Below are positions 17,821-32,485 of a stretch of DNA of 64,000 nt, in pieces. Both the position numbers and the translations under genes were made by a program. Origin of the DNA: Phenylobacterium sp. LH3H17 (GTDB taxonomy: Bacteria; Pseudomonadota; Alphaproteobacteria; Caulobacterales; Caulobacteraceae); NCBI RefSeq assembly GCF_024298925.1, contig NZ_CP101283.1, forward strand, positions 806,001-870,000. The letters run 5' to 3'. Position 1 is the first letter of the stretch. Each line of letters begins with the position of its first letter. A model generated the notes under the pieces. That model ran no database searches and was not told the DNA's origin. It saw only the letters and a list, made by a program, of their open reading frames with translations.

Positions 17821-18854
17821 AAGAGCCCATCCTCGAGCCCGACCTGCCGATCGTCGATCCGCATCATCACCTGTGGGATCGGCCCGCGGCCCTGGTCGCG
17901 GCCCTGCCGCCGCCCAAGCACGGCTTCGAGCATGTGATCCGCCGCGTCCCGCGCTACCTGCTGGAGGAACTGCTGGCCGACATGAAGTCCGGCCACAACG
18001 TCATCGCGACCGTCTACATGGAGTGCGGTTCCATGTACCGGAGCCGGGGTCCGGCGGCGATGCGGCCGGTGGGCGAGACCGAGTTCGTGAACGGGGTGGC
18101 GGCCATGTCGGCCAGCGGCCTCTATGGCGACGTCCTGGCCTGCGCCGGCATCGTCGGCCACGCCGACTGCAACCTCGGCGGCGCGGTCGCCGAGGTGCTG
18201 GAGGCTCATATGGCGGCCGGCGGCGGCCGGTTCCGCGGCATCCGCCAATCGGCGTCGTCCGATCCTGACAAGGATGTGCTGGGACCGCTCGCCCGGCAGG
18301 GAGGCGGGCTCTACCTGTCGCCGAAGTTCCGTGAGGGGTTCGCGCAGCTTGCCCCGCTCGGGCTCTCTTTCGACGCCTGGATGCTGGAGCCGCAGCTTCC
18401 CGACCTGATCGACCTCGCCAGGGCCTTCCCCGGGACCCAGATCGTGCTGGATCATGTGGGCACCCCGCTCGGCATCGCCAGCTATACCGGCCGGCGGGAG
18501 GAACGCTTTCCGATCTGGCGAGAGAACATCCTGAAGCTTGGCGCCCTGCCCAATGTGGCGATGAAGCTGGGCGGGCTGGCCATGGTGTTCCCGGGCTTCG
18601 CCTCGTTCATGTCCGATCCGCCGGCCTCGTCGGAGGCCCTGGCGGCGGAGTGGAAGCCCTATATCGAGACCTGCATCGAGGCCTTCGGCGTCGAGCGCTG
18701 CATGTTCGAGAGCAACTTTCCCGTCGACATAGGCAGCTGCGACTACGACGTCCTTTGGAACGCCTTCAAGCTGCTGGCCAAGGGCTGCTCGACCGACGAG
18801 AAGACGGCCCTGTTTTCCGGGACCGCCGCCCGGATCTATCGCCTGGACCTGTGA
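17817..18854 (+). CDS. Amidohydrolase-2 family metal-dependent hydrolase
   Basis: The start is GTG 17817 in a GTGA overlap with the preceding stop; product 345 aa. IVDPHHHLWD near residue 12 is the first metal-binding HxH motif of the amidohydrolase-2/TIM-barrel group (fuconolactonase, decarboxylase and lactonase enzymes). IVLDHVGTPLG gives the middle histidine and CMFESNFPVD the distal aspartate/asparagine segment near residue 298. Members hydrolyse lactones or decarboxylate aromatic acids with a divalent metal. As the fourth of four overlapping genes it probably acts in the same pathway as the GST, isomerase and esterase. The reaction cannot be fixed from sequence. Confidence 0.88.
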   Translation: MKEPILEPDLPIVDPHHHLWDRPAALVAALPPPKHGFEHVIRRVPRYLLEELLADMKSGHNVIATVYMECGSMYRSRGPAAMRPVGETEFVNGVAAMSASGLYGDVLACAGIVGHADCNLGGAVAEVLEAHMAAGGGRFRGIRQSASSDPDKDVLGPLARQGGGLYLSPKFREGFAQLAPLGLSFDAWMLEPQLPDLIDLARAFPGTQIVLDHVGTPLGIASYTGRREERFPIWRENILKLGALPNVAMKLGGLAMVFPGFASFMSDPPASSEALAAEWKPYIETCIEAFGVERCMFESNFPVDIGSCDYDVLWNAFKLLAKGCSTDEKTALFSGTAARIYRLDL

Positions 18855-18957
18855 GGCCGAGCGGCCCCGCGCCGCAATCTCGCTAAAGATCCTGACAGCG
18901 CGCCCTCGCGCCTCCGGGCTAGCTGCCGGCTTCGAGAGGTTCACGGAGGCGCGCGCG

Positions 18958-20163
18958 GTGCGAGGTTCGATTGTGGTGAGGGCGGCCGTTGCGGCGCTGC
19001 TGGCTTTGGGGGCGGCGTCCAGCGCCCATGCCGCGGACCATCGCGACACCCCCAGCGTGATCGCCGATGCTCGCCTGGACATCGGCGACGTGTTCGCCTG
19101 GACCTCGCCTGATGGCCGACGGCTGAACCTGGCCATGACGATCGTCGGTCACAGCTTCTCGGACAAGCACCGGTACGTGTTCCACGTCGACAGCGGGCCG
19201 CGGTTCGGCAAGACCACCACCACGACGTCGATCGACTGCCGCTTTGTGGGCGGTGAAACGCAATGCCGGGCGGGCGGGGCGGGCCACGTGCGCGGAGACG
19301 CCTCACAGCCCGCCGGGATCGAGGGACGCAGTCGCCGCTTCCGGGTCTTCGCCGGTCTGCGCGATGACCCTTTCTTCAACAACGTGCGGGGCACGCGCGA
19401 GGCCTACAACGTCGCGGCCGACGCGGTGCGGAACGGCGCGACGAAGGACGCGGCCGGCTGTCCCAGGTTCGACGCGGCGACCTCGCGGACGATCCTGGAG
19501 CGGTGGCGACAAACCGAGGGCGGCCCGGCCAGGAACCTCCTGGCAGGCTGGACGCCGGCCTCGCTTGTCATCTCCGTCGACCTGGATGTCGTGAATGGCG
19601 GCGGAGACATGCTCGCGGTCTGGGCCGAAACGGCCACCGCCGGCGGCCAGCGGATCGACCGCATGGGCCGGCCGCTGACGGGCAACGCCCTCCTGGCGAC
19701 CCTGGGTCCCGCCGAGGTCGGCGACGTCTTGAAGGAGCAATACAACCGGGCGACGCCGGCGACGTCCGACCCGTTCATTCCGGAAATCGAGACATCGCTG
19801 GGGCTCTATGACGGACTCGACGGGCGCTGTGGCGATCAGTTCCTGGCCGGGCCATCGCCCTCGGCGTCACGCTACCTGCTGATGGCGGTCCTGCTCGCCG
19901 ACGACCGGCTCTGGGTCAACGGCATCTCGCGCGTCTGCACCCAGCTGTTCGCGGTCGAACTCGCCGCGCTGGGCGGGCGAGGCGAGCTTCGCGGCGACTG
20001 CGGCGGCCGTTCGCCGGACTATGATGCGGTCGACGTCTATCGGTCCTTGCTGGTGAACGGCTCCACCGCAGGCGTCGACGACGGCGTCGACCGCGACGAC
20101 CAGGTCCACTCCACCGCGGTGTTTCCCTTCCTGGCCGCGCCCGCCAAGGCCTCCGCCCCATGA
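18958..20163 (+). CDS. DUF4331 family exported protein
   Basis: Start GTG 18958 with GGAGG upstream; 401 aa. The N-terminus is a signal peptide ending SSAHA near residue 25. Immediately after comes DHRDTPSVIADARLDIGD with FAWTSPD and LNLAMTIVG, the diagnostic opening of DUF4331, whose members occur in exported or periplasmic proteins of unknown function. Three or more cysteine pairs (CRFVGGETQC, later RVC and RGDC) suggest disulfides. TSDPFIPEIETSLGLYDGLDG lies in the C-terminal half with a conserved Asp-rich end. ATGA overlap with the DUF4198 gene ties the two together. Nearby genes do not reveal a substrate. The assignment to the family is firm, the function unknown. Confidence 0.88.
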   Translation: MRGSIVVRAAVAALLALGAASSAHAADHRDTPSVIADARLDIGDVFAWTSPDGRRLNLAMTIVGHSFSDKHRYVFHVDSGPRFGKTTTTTSIDCRFVGGETQCRAGGAGHVRGDASQPAGIEGRSRRFRVFAGLRDDPFFNNVRGTREAYNVAADAVRNGATKDAAGCPRFDAATSRTILERWRQTEGGPARNLLAGWTPASLVISVDLDVVNGGGDMLAVWAETATAGGQRIDRMGRPLTGNALLATLGPAEVGDVLKEQYNRATPATSDPFIPEIETSLGLYDGLDGRCGDQFLAGPSPSASRYLLMAVLLADDRLWVNGISRVCTQLFAVELAALGGRGELRGDCGGRSPDYDAVDVYRSLLVNGSTAGVDDGVDRDDQVHSTAVFPFLAAPAKASAP

Positions 20164-20984
20164 GCCGCGCGCCGTTCGCCTTCGCCTTGTCCCTGATGTT
20201 CGGCGGTCCCGCGGCGGCCCATGACTTCTGGATCCAGCCGGAAGCCTTCCGCCTTGAGCCGGGCCATGCGACGCCCATGACCCTGCAGGTGGGCCACGGC
20301 GACGATCGGCAGCGCTCGCTCATCCCGCTCGGCCGGATCATCCGGTTCTCGGCCAGCGGACCGGACGCGGCGGCGATCGACCTCAGGCCGTCGCTGCGCC
20401 TTGGCGGCGACAAGGCGGACGGGGTCATCCGCCTTCCGGCGCCCGGCGCCTATGTGCTGGCGCTCGAGACCGACAATCGGGCGCGCAGCCATCTCCCCGC
20501 GGCCCGGTTCAACGCCTACCTCAAGGCCGAGGGGCTGACCCCCGCCCTGGAGGCGCGGATTGGCTCCGGCCGCACCGGGGCCGAAGGCTCGGAGCGCTAC
20601 GGCCGGGTGGCGAAGGCGATCGTGCAGGTGGGATCGGCGGGCGCGCAGGAGCCGGCGACGCAGGCGATAGGCCTCCCCCTGGAAATCGTGCCCGAGGTGA
20701 CCCCCTATGCCGAGCCCAGGCCCACGGCCTTGCCCGTTCGCGTGCTCTTCGAGGGCCGGCCGATCGCGGGCGCGCTGATCAAGCTCACCGACCTTGATCG
20801 TGACGAGGCGCCTGTGGCGACTAGGCTTACGGACGAGGCGGGACGCGCGAGCTTCCCCATGCCGGAGACGGGGAGCTGGCTTCTGAACGTGGTCTGGACC
20901 AAGCCGGCCCCGGCGGCGAGCGAGGTCGACTTCGACACCGTCTTCTCCAGCCTGAGCTTCGGCTTTCCGTCAGCGGTTCGCTAG
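20160..20984 (+). CDS. DUF4198 family periplasmic protein
   Basis: ATG 20160 overlaps the DUF4331 stop (ATGA); 274 aa. A short signal peptide ends PAAAHDFW, so the mature protein would begin with the HDFWIQPEAFRLEPG motif typical of DUF4198. In that family the N-terminal His can lie at a metal site, and members often sit near nickel or cobalt uptake genes or TonB systems; no such gene is present here. A second domain starting near PTALPVRVLFEGRPIAGA looks like an Ig-like/carboxypeptidase-regulatory beta sandwich, with DEAGRASFPMPETGSW as its middle. Metal handling is therefore a possible role, not shown. The convergent kinase gene ends four bases beyond. Confidence 0.85.
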   Translation: MSRAPFAFALSLMFGGPAAAHDFWIQPEAFRLEPGHATPMTLQVGHGDDRQRSLIPLGRIIRFSASGPDAAAIDLRPSLRLGGDKADGVIRLPAPGAYVLALETDNRARSHLPAARFNAYLKAEGLTPALEARIGSGRTGAEGSERYGRVAKAIVQVGSAGAQEPATQAIGLPLEIVPEVTPYAEPRPTALPVRVLFEGRPIAGALIKLTDLDRDEAPVATRLTDEAGRASFPMPETGSWLLNVVWTKPAPAASEVDFDTVFSSLSFGFPSAVR

Positions 20985-20988
20985 GCGA

Positions 20989-23007
20989 TCAGGAATTGGC
21001 CAGGGCGGGCGCGTCGCTATCGAGGATGGCGCGGAGGCGCGCGGCCAGGGCCGGAGCCTCATAGGGCTTGTCTAGCAACGGAAAGGAATCGCCCCAGGCC
21101 TTCGCGGCGTCGCCGACGTAGCCGGAGGTGAGCAGGACCTTCAGCTGGGGTCGAAGTTGGCGAGCCCGTTGGGCCAGCTGGAATCCCGTCATGCCGCCCG
21201 GCATGACGACGTCGGAGAACAGCAGGTCGAGCTTCACCTTCTGCTGCAGGATGCCCAGGGCCGCGTTGGCGGAGTCGGCGGTGATCACGGCGTAGCCGAG
21301 CGTCCGCAGGCTTTCCTCGGTGAGGGCCAGGACGTGGGGATCGTCCTCGACCACCAGGATCCGCTCAGTCCCGCCGACCACGACGGGGGTAGCCGCCTTG
21401 ACCACTGGCGGGCAGGCGGCGACGGACGATCGGGGCAGGCGGATCTCGAAACGGGCGCCGTGGCCTGGAGCGCTCTCGACCGACACCTGGCCGCCGGACT
21501 GGCGCACGAAGCCATAGACCTGGCTCAGGCCCAGCCCCGAACCCAGTCCGACCTCCTTTGTCGTGAAAAAGGGTTCGAAGATGCGGGCGGCGATATCGGG
21601 TTCCATCCCGCTGCCGGTGTCGGCGACACGGATGACGACCTCTTCGCCCTGGACGAGCGTCTCGATCGAGACGGTTCCGGCCGAGGCCATGGCGTCGCGG
21701 GCGTTGACGGCGAGGTTCAGCAGCGCCGTTTCGAACTGGGCCGCGTCGAGCAGCACGTGCAGGTCAGTCTTGGCTAGGTCGGCCACCACCGTGACCCCGT
21801 CTCCCACCGCCTGGCGGAGCAGGGGCATGAATTCCGTCACCAGGGCGTTCAACTCGATGGTCCGAGGATTGAGATGCTGGCGCCGCGAGAAGGCCAGAAG
21901 CTGCCGGGTCAGAGCACTGCCTCGATCCGTCGCGAAACGGATCGCCTCGGCATAGCGACCGAGCTTCTCGTCGCCATCGACCCGTCTTTGCAGCCGGTCG
22001 ACATTGCCCAGGATGACGGTCAGCAGGTTGTTGAAGTCGTGGGCGACGCCGCCCGTCAGCTGACCGACGGCCTCCATCTTCCGGGCCTGGGCGAGGTCCT
22101 CTTCAAGTCGGCGGCGATCGGTGTTGTCGAGCAGGGTGCCGAACACGGTCGGGGGCTGGCCCTCCTCGGCCGGGGCAAGCACGCCCTGGTCCAGCAGGGA
22201 GCGATAGACGCCGTCGGCGCAGAGCCATCTGTACTCGCAGGAATAGACGCCCTTGGTGCGCGCCTCGGCCTGGGCTGCTTCGACGGCGGCCCGGTCGTCC
22301 GGATGGATCCGCCCGGTCGCGAAGTCGGGCTCGTCGACGAAGCGCGACGGGGGGAAGCCCGTCAAGCCCAGCACGCTGTCACTGACGAATGTGGCCGCAT
22401 AGGGCGCTTCGGCGGTCCGCGAGTGGAAGACCACGGGCAGGGCGCGCAGGATCTGCTCCTGGCGTTCCTGGCTGAGCCGCAGCGCCCGCTCGGCCGCCAG
22501 CTTTTCGGCGTGGACCTTGGCGTTTTCCTCCAGGAGCAGCCTTCGTTGCTCGGACTGCCTGGCCAGCTCCAGGGTCTTCAGATGGAGGTCCACGAGCACC
22601 TGGACCTTCGAGCGCAGGATGAAGGGGTCGACCGGCTTGAAGACCACGTCCACGGCGCCGGCGGAGTAGGCCTTAAAGATGTGGGCCTCGTCGCGGAACA
22701 CCGCCGTGAGGAAGACAATCGGCACCTCGCGATTGCGCCGTCGGAGGCGGATCATGCGGGCGGTTTCGTAGCCGTCCATTCCCGGCATGTGCAGGTCGAG
22801 CAGGATGACGGCGAAGTCCTCGGTCAGCAGGAAGCGCAGGGCCTCCTCGCCCGACCGGGCGACGATCAGCTCCTGACCCAGCGACTCCAGGGCCTGGCTG
22901 GCGGCGAACGCATTGCGCTCGTCGTCGTCGACGATCAGAATCCGCGTCGTCGGCCGCCGCTCTCCGGGCAGCGGCTCGATGCTCAGGTTGGCGACGGCCT
23001 CAATCAT
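20989..23007 (-). CDS. Hybrid sensor histidine kinase, REC-PAS-HisKA-HATPase-REC
   Basis: A soluble 672-aa kinase with no membrane segment. Order: receiver domain at about residues 22-140 (phosphoacceptor Asp71 in LLDLHMPG, Lys in FKPVD), a coiled linker, a PAS-like domain near 185-295, HisKA with His323 in GGVAHDFNNLL, HATPase with NLAVNARD, DTGSGM and GSGLGLS, and a C-terminal receiver at about 548-665 with Asp599. The HDFNN box is of the HWE-unlike, NtrB/ZraS-type group often found in hybrid kinases. Its ATG (23007) lies one base past the stop of the giant HAMP kinase, so the two are surely co-transcribed, and receiver-first architecture suggests it takes phosphate from that kinase. The cue is unknown. 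Confidence 0.92.
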   Translation of the reverse strand: MIEAVANLSIEPLPGERRPTTRILIVDDDERNAFAASQALESLGQELIVARSGEEALRFLLTEDFAVILLDLHMPGMDGYETARMIRLRRRNREVPIVFLTAVFRDEAHIFKAYSAGAVDVVFKPVDPFILRSKVQVLVDLHLKTLELARQSEQRRLLLEENAKVHAEKLAAERALRLSQERQEQILRALPVVFHSRTAEAPYAATFVSDSVLGLTGFPPSRFVDEPDFATGRIHPDDRAAVEAAQAEARTKGVYSCEYRWLCADGVYRSLLDQGVLAPAEEGQPPTVFGTLLDNTDRRRLEEDLAQARKMEAVGQLTGGVAHDFNNLLTVILGNVDRLQRRVDGDEKLGRYAEAIRFATDRGSALTRQLLAFSRRQHLNPRTIELNALVTEFMPLLRQAVGDGVTVVADLAKTDLHVLLDAAQFETALLNLAVNARDAMASAGTVSIETLVQGEEVVIRVADTGSGMEPDIAARIFEPFFTTKEVGLGSGLGLSQVYGFVRQSGGQVSVESAPGHGARFEIRLPRSSVAACPPVVKAATPVVVGGTERILVVEDDPHVLALTEESLRTLGYAVITADSANAALGILQQKVKLDLLFSDVVMPGGMTGFQLAQRARQLRPQLKVLLTSGYVGDAAKAWGDSFPLLDKPYEAPALAARLRAILDSDAPALANS

Positions 23008-23008
23008 C

Positions 23009-28840
<5,832 letters not shown>

Positions 28841-29419
28841 GTGCAGATTTCCCCGACAGTTCGTTTCGCAGAGCGCTCTCCGGCCGAGGTTCCATCAAGC
28901 CCCGCAGGCTCGAAACTCAGCGAGGAACCTTGACCGTGACACCCCTACTCAAGGCGTCAACGCAGCTCGCCGGAGGCGGTTCCGAAGTTGCGTCGACCTG
29001 ACTCAGGCGCCGGTCTGGCAGCGCTTTGGGTGGGGTGGGTGCGGGGCTCAGGCCAAGCCGTCGCCGACCTCTTGGTGCTCGTCGTCGCCGTGAGGCATGT
29101 AGAACTCCTCGGCGTGGTCTCTGGCGACGCTGGCGTTCGCAATACAAATGTTCAGTGTTTGTTCTTAAATCAAGATCAAGCTTGTGAGAACCTTCCGAGT
29201 GTTGGGACATCGCGGTTGGCCGCTCGCGGAGCTGTCGAAAAAGCGGGACGAGTTGGTCGATCGAGCCATCTGGCGCGGTCACGGCGCGTCGGTCAGCAGG
29301 CCCTAAACTTTTGCGCTGACAGTGCCTCCCCGGGTAATAATTGAGAGCTAGAACTGGTCCTCCGAAAGCGTTCAGAGTTGAGGTGTCTTCTCTGGGAGCC
29401 GATTGGTAGTGAGGTCTTG
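28841..29419. other. 579-bp intergenic region upstream of kinase and sugar cluster
   Basis: Separates the divergent giant kinase (start 28840) and the sugar cluster (start 29420). Base composition falls toward A+T from about 29140 on. No convincing gene was found: the open frames at 28957-29142 and 28917-29282 on the minus strand lack a Shine-Dalgarno and biased third positions. It should contain the kinase promoter and the cluster promoter. Confidence 0.6.
29311..29340 (+). promoter_or_regulatory. Candidate promoter of the sugar cluster
   Basis: TTGCGC (29311-29316) and TAATAA (29335-29340) are separated by 18 bases, a plausible sigma70-type pair. Transcription would begin near 29347, giving a leader of about 70 bases before the ATG at 29420. 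Based on motif match only. Confidence 0.35.
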
Positions 29420-30313
29420 ATGGTGACTAAGCGTCTCGATTACGTTGTATGTGCGCCCAGTTACGATGAGAACAACGGTGGGAGTCTCTTTCTGCACAGG
29501 CTCGCGGGGCGGCTTCAAGAACTCGGCCACTCGGTACAACTGAGTCCTATGCCGCCCATAAACAATCCTGGACGTCGTGCCCGGCTGTCGAGGTGGCTGT
29601 TTCCGCCGAAGTTCGCGAAACCGCCCAGGCCCCATCCTGACTGGCTGCGTCGGGGCCGTTCTGTGGGCGAGGCCATCGTCGTCTATCCGGAAGTAGTCCA
29701 GGGCAATCCTCTTGACGCGAAATACGTGGTCCGGTGGCTGCTGAACAAGCCCGGACTTATCCATCCTTTCCGTCCCACATCCGGGGAGATGTACTTCAAA
29801 GCCGGAAACTTCTCGGATGATCCCACGCTGACCGGAGGCGCGCCTCTCCTCACAGCCTGGCAGATCAATCCAGTCTACTCAAACCGAGGCAGCGTAAACC
29901 GATCGGGGACCTGTTACATGATCCGGAAAGGCAGGGACCGCGACATCGTGCATGATCTTCGTGGCTCGGTCTGCCTCGACGACAAGAGTCATGAGGAAAT
30001 TGCCGACGCGTTCAATAGAATGGATACCTTCTACTGCTATGACGAGATGACCATGTATGCCCAATACGCGGCACTCTGTGGCTGCCTCAGCATCGTCATG
30101 CCAAAATACTTCTCTAGTCACGACGACTACATAGCGACGCGGCGGATCGCACGCTTCGGGGTTTCCTACGGGTTCGACCACTTCGATCACGCACGGGCGA
30201 CCCAGCACCTCGTGGCCGGTCTTCTCGAAGAGATGGCCTGCGAGAGCGAAGCGACGATCGACCGGTTCGTGGATCTGACACAGCGGCGGTTCACAGCTGC
30301 TCAGTCCGGGTGA
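29420..30313 (+). CDS. Putative glycosyltransferase-like protein of surface polysaccharide synthesis
   Basis: Start ATG 29420 with GAGG upstream; 297 aa. RLDYVVCAPSYDENNGGSLF then LHRLAGRLQELGH is the N-terminal Rossmann opening (nucleotide-sugar acceptor side) of GT-B glycosyltransferases or WavQ-like proteins. The C-terminal half has HEEIADAFNRMDTFYCYDEMT and ALCGCLSIVMPK, resembling the part where GT-B enzymes bind donor, but the classical EX7E motif is not apparent, and the protein is shorter than most family 4 enzymes. Codon use is less GC-biased than in the metabolic genes. It begins the low-GC cluster to 33819, with the dioxygenase gene 232 bases downstream. Sugar transfer is an inference from context and fold. 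Confidence 0.6.
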   Translation: MVTKRLDYVVCAPSYDENNGGSLFLHRLAGRLQELGHSVQLSPMPPINNPGRRARLSRWLFPPKFAKPPRPHPDWLRRGRSVGEAIVVYPEVVQGNPLDAKYVVRWLLNKPGLIHPFRPTSGEMYFKAGNFSDDPTLTGGAPLLTAWQINPVYSNRGSVNRSGTCYMIRKGRDRDIVHDLRGSVCLDDKSHEEIADAFNRMDTFYCYDEMTMYAQYAALCGCLSIVMPKYFSSHDDYIATRRIARFGVSYGFDHFDHARATQHLVAGLLEEMACESEATIDRFVDLTQRRFTAAQSG

Positions 30314-30545
30314 TCGCAGGCTGCCTTCGAGTCTCGACGCCTTGGCTCGGCAGCAGGACCTCGCGAAGCAATCAGTCGCGCTCCCCGCGGGCTCCCGCCC
30401 TTCCGAGCAACTGTGTGAGGCCGGTTAACAATGCGGGGCCCCGGTATAGACTGCGCTCACCGAAGCAGTTGCGGCACGTTCGGGGTTTGTCCACACAGTC
30501 ACAAGTATTATACGGCCTCCATCGGGTGTGGTTGGGGGCAGCCAA

Positions 30546-31304
30546 GTGAACGTAGATTTCGACGCGTTACTTAGGGACGGGTTCGTCGTGCTGGGCGGCG
30601 TCGTTCCGGAGACGATGTGCGCCCGGTTCGAGGCTGATCTTGAAATTATAGGCCGGGCTGGGCTGAACCAGCGGGGACGGTCGCAGGGGGAGCCCGACGC
30701 CATCGCGGATCTACTGCGCTTGGGCGGCGCATATCGCCAGGCGCTCTTCTCGAACCTCAAGCACCTCCGTGTCGTCCAAGAAATGGGTCATCACGTGGTA
30801 TCCACCCTGGAGACGGCCGGCGTTCTCGACTGGCTTGGCTACGAGGCTCTCGTCGCCTATCCCACCATACGTGCGGACGTGCCGGACGAGGACACTTATC
30901 TCCTTCCGATGCACCAGGACTACGCCACTCCGTGCCGGCGGGCGTTCCGGGTCTGGGCCACTCTCCGGCCTGCAAGCGCCACCAGCGGGTCGCTCCTCGT
31001 GGTTCCAGGGAGTCACCTCGGCGGCCTTATTGCTCACGATACGTCAGATCCAGCACGGCCCTTCGTGCCAGACAGCGCCTACGATTCATCCGGGACGCGG
31101 CTTCTCGAACTGGAAGCAGGAGACGGCATCCTTTTTGATCCCCTGCTTGTCCACGGCTCGGTTCCTGCGAAGAACGCACGCATGAAATACAATCTCCTGG
31201 TCAATCTCTGGGACCTTACGACGCTCGCCGATCCCGATGACCCGGAGGATCCGATCGCAGGGCGGGTCCGGATGCGTCACGTTCGAGACACGGTCAGGGG
31301 ATGA
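30546..31304 (+). CDS. Phytanoyl-CoA dioxygenase (PhyH) family Fe(II)/2-oxoglutarate oxygenase
   Basis: Start GTG 30546 (GGGGG eight bases upstream) gives 252 aa; an in-frame GTG at 30528 is an alternative. The N-terminus DALLRDGFVVLGGVVP is the usual PhyH start. The 2-His-1-carboxylate iron triad is visible: HxD in PMHQDYATP and the distal His in LLVHGSVPAKN; the 2-oxoglutarate-binding Arg is probably in ARMKYNL. Family members hydroxylate aliphatic substrates, including CoA esters, ectoine and sugar or antibiotic intermediates. Beside a WecE-like aminotransferase, an acyltransferase and WbqC, it may hydroxylate an acyl group or sugar destined for the polysaccharide. ATGA overlap with the next gene (31301) ties them. 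Confidence 0.85.
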   Translation: MNVDFDALLRDGFVVLGGVVPETMCARFEADLEIIGRAGLNQRGRSQGEPDAIADLLRLGGAYRQALFSNLKHLRVVQEMGHHVVSTLETAGVLDWLGYEALVAYPTIRADVPDEDTYLLPMHQDYATPCRRAFRVWATLRPASATSGSLLVVPGSHLGGLIAHDTSDPARPFVPDSAYDSSGTRLLELEAGDGILFDPLLVHGSVPAKNARMKYNLLVNLWDLTTLADPDDPEDPIAGRVRMRHVRDTVRG

Positions 31305-32479
31305 GGGGCCCAGTGGAGCTGGTGTCGCCCGCCCCCTCGGCCACTCCAAAGATCCCGTTCAACAGGCTCGAGCCGCTGGGCCGGGAACTTGAGTACGTCG
31401 TGCAGGCCATCTCGGAACGAGAAGTCGGACCAGCCAGCCGGTTCGTCAGGGCCTGCGAAGACTGGCTCACCTGTCACTACAAGGCCGCGGGTGTACTGCT
31501 CGTACCGTCCGCGACCGCCGCCCTCGAAATGATCGCGATGCTGCTCGACCTCGGTCCCGGCGACGAGGTCATCATGCCCTCCTTCACCTTCGTTTCGACC
31601 GCGAATGCGATGGTCCTGCGGGGCGCGCGGCCATGCTTCGTGGACGTGCTACCCGGGACGATGAACATTGACCCGGAGGCGGTCGCGGCGGCGATCACGC
31701 CGCGCACGAAGGCAATCCTTCCCGTTCACTACGCCGGCGTCGGCTGCGAACTCGAGCGCCTCGGGGAGCTTGCACGAGCCAACGATCTCGTTCTTGTCGA
31801 GGATGCCGCCCAGGCCATCGGTGCGTCTCGCGGTGGCCGGCGGGTCGGCTCCGCCGGAGCACTGGCAGCCTTGAGTTTCCACGAAACCAAGAATGTCGGA
31901 TGCGGCGAAGGCGGCGCGCTCATTGTCAACGATCCGGCCTATCTCGAGCGCGCGCACATGCTCCGGGACAAGGGGACCAATCGTAAAGCTTTCCTCGGTG
32001 GCAGTGCCGACAAGTACACCTGGGTCGATATCGGATCGTCCTTCTCGGTGTCGGGTCTGACCGCGGCCTTCCTTCTGGGACAGCTTGAGAAGCTCGACGA
32101 ACTAACCGCCCGGCGGCGCGCGATCCATGCCCGCTACATGGCGGCGTTCCAGGATCTGGAGGATCGCGGCGCCGTCCGGCTGCCGCGTGTCGAACCCCTG
32201 TGCGATCATAATGCCCACATCTTTTTCATGTTCCTGCGATCAACAGAGGAACGTGAACGGCTGATCGCGTACCTTGCGAGTCTCCGGATCCAGGCGGTTT
32301 TCCACTACGTGCCGCTGCATACAGCGCCCTTCGCGCGCGCCCATCTGGAGGCCCCTCCGAGCCTTCCGGTGACCGAGGATCTCGCGCACCGCCTTCTCCG
32401 TCTGCCACTCTACAATGCGATGACGAATGATGAGGTCGACCGCGTGATACACGCGGTGCATGGCTTCTTCGAAGGCTGA
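31301..32479 (+). CDS. dTDP-4-amino-4,6-dideoxygalactose transaminase-like DegT/DnrJ/EryC1 aminotransferase (WecE/RffA type)
   Basis: ATG 31301 overlaps the PhyH stop; 392 aa, typical for the DegT family. PSFTFVSTANAMVLRGARP and VDVLPGTMNIDPE are the WecE-group signatures, EDAAQAIGA the conserved Asp of the PLP pyridine nitrogen, and SFHETKNVGCGEGGA the Schiff-base lysine (Lys197). YVPLHTAPF near the end is another RffA/WecE hallmark. These enzymes convert dTDP-4-keto-6-deoxyglucose to dTDP-Fuc4N using glutamate. No rmlA/B gene is in the window, so the nucleotide-sugar precursor must come from elsewhere. WbqC (6 bases downstream) and NeuD-like acyltransferase genes nearby fit with N-acylation of an amino sugar. 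Confidence 0.92.
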   Translation: MRGPVELVSPAPSATPKIPFNRLEPLGRELEYVVQAISEREVGPASRFVRACEDWLTCHYKAAGVLLVPSATAALEMIAMLLDLGPGDEVIMPSFTFVSTANAMVLRGARPCFVDVLPGTMNIDPEAVAAAITPRTKAILPVHYAGVGCELERLGELARANDLVLVEDAAQAIGASRGGRRVGSAGALAALSFHETKNVGCGEGGALIVNDPAYLERAHMLRDKGTNRKAFLGGSADKYTWVDIGSSFSVSGLTAAFLLGQLEKLDELTARRRAIHARYMAAFQDLEDRGAVRLPRVEPLCDHNAHIFFMFLRSTEERERLIAYLASLRIQAVFHYVPLHTAPFARAHLEAPPSLPVTEDLAHRLLRLPLYNAMTNDEVDRVIHAVHGFFEG

Positions 32480-32485
32480 GATGAC

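Noticed and set aside
28957-29142. Small minus-strand open frame in the kinase upstream region
   Set aside because: No Shine-Dalgarno and no coding bias; a 16-codon in-frame neighbour near 29097 was also considered and not supported.
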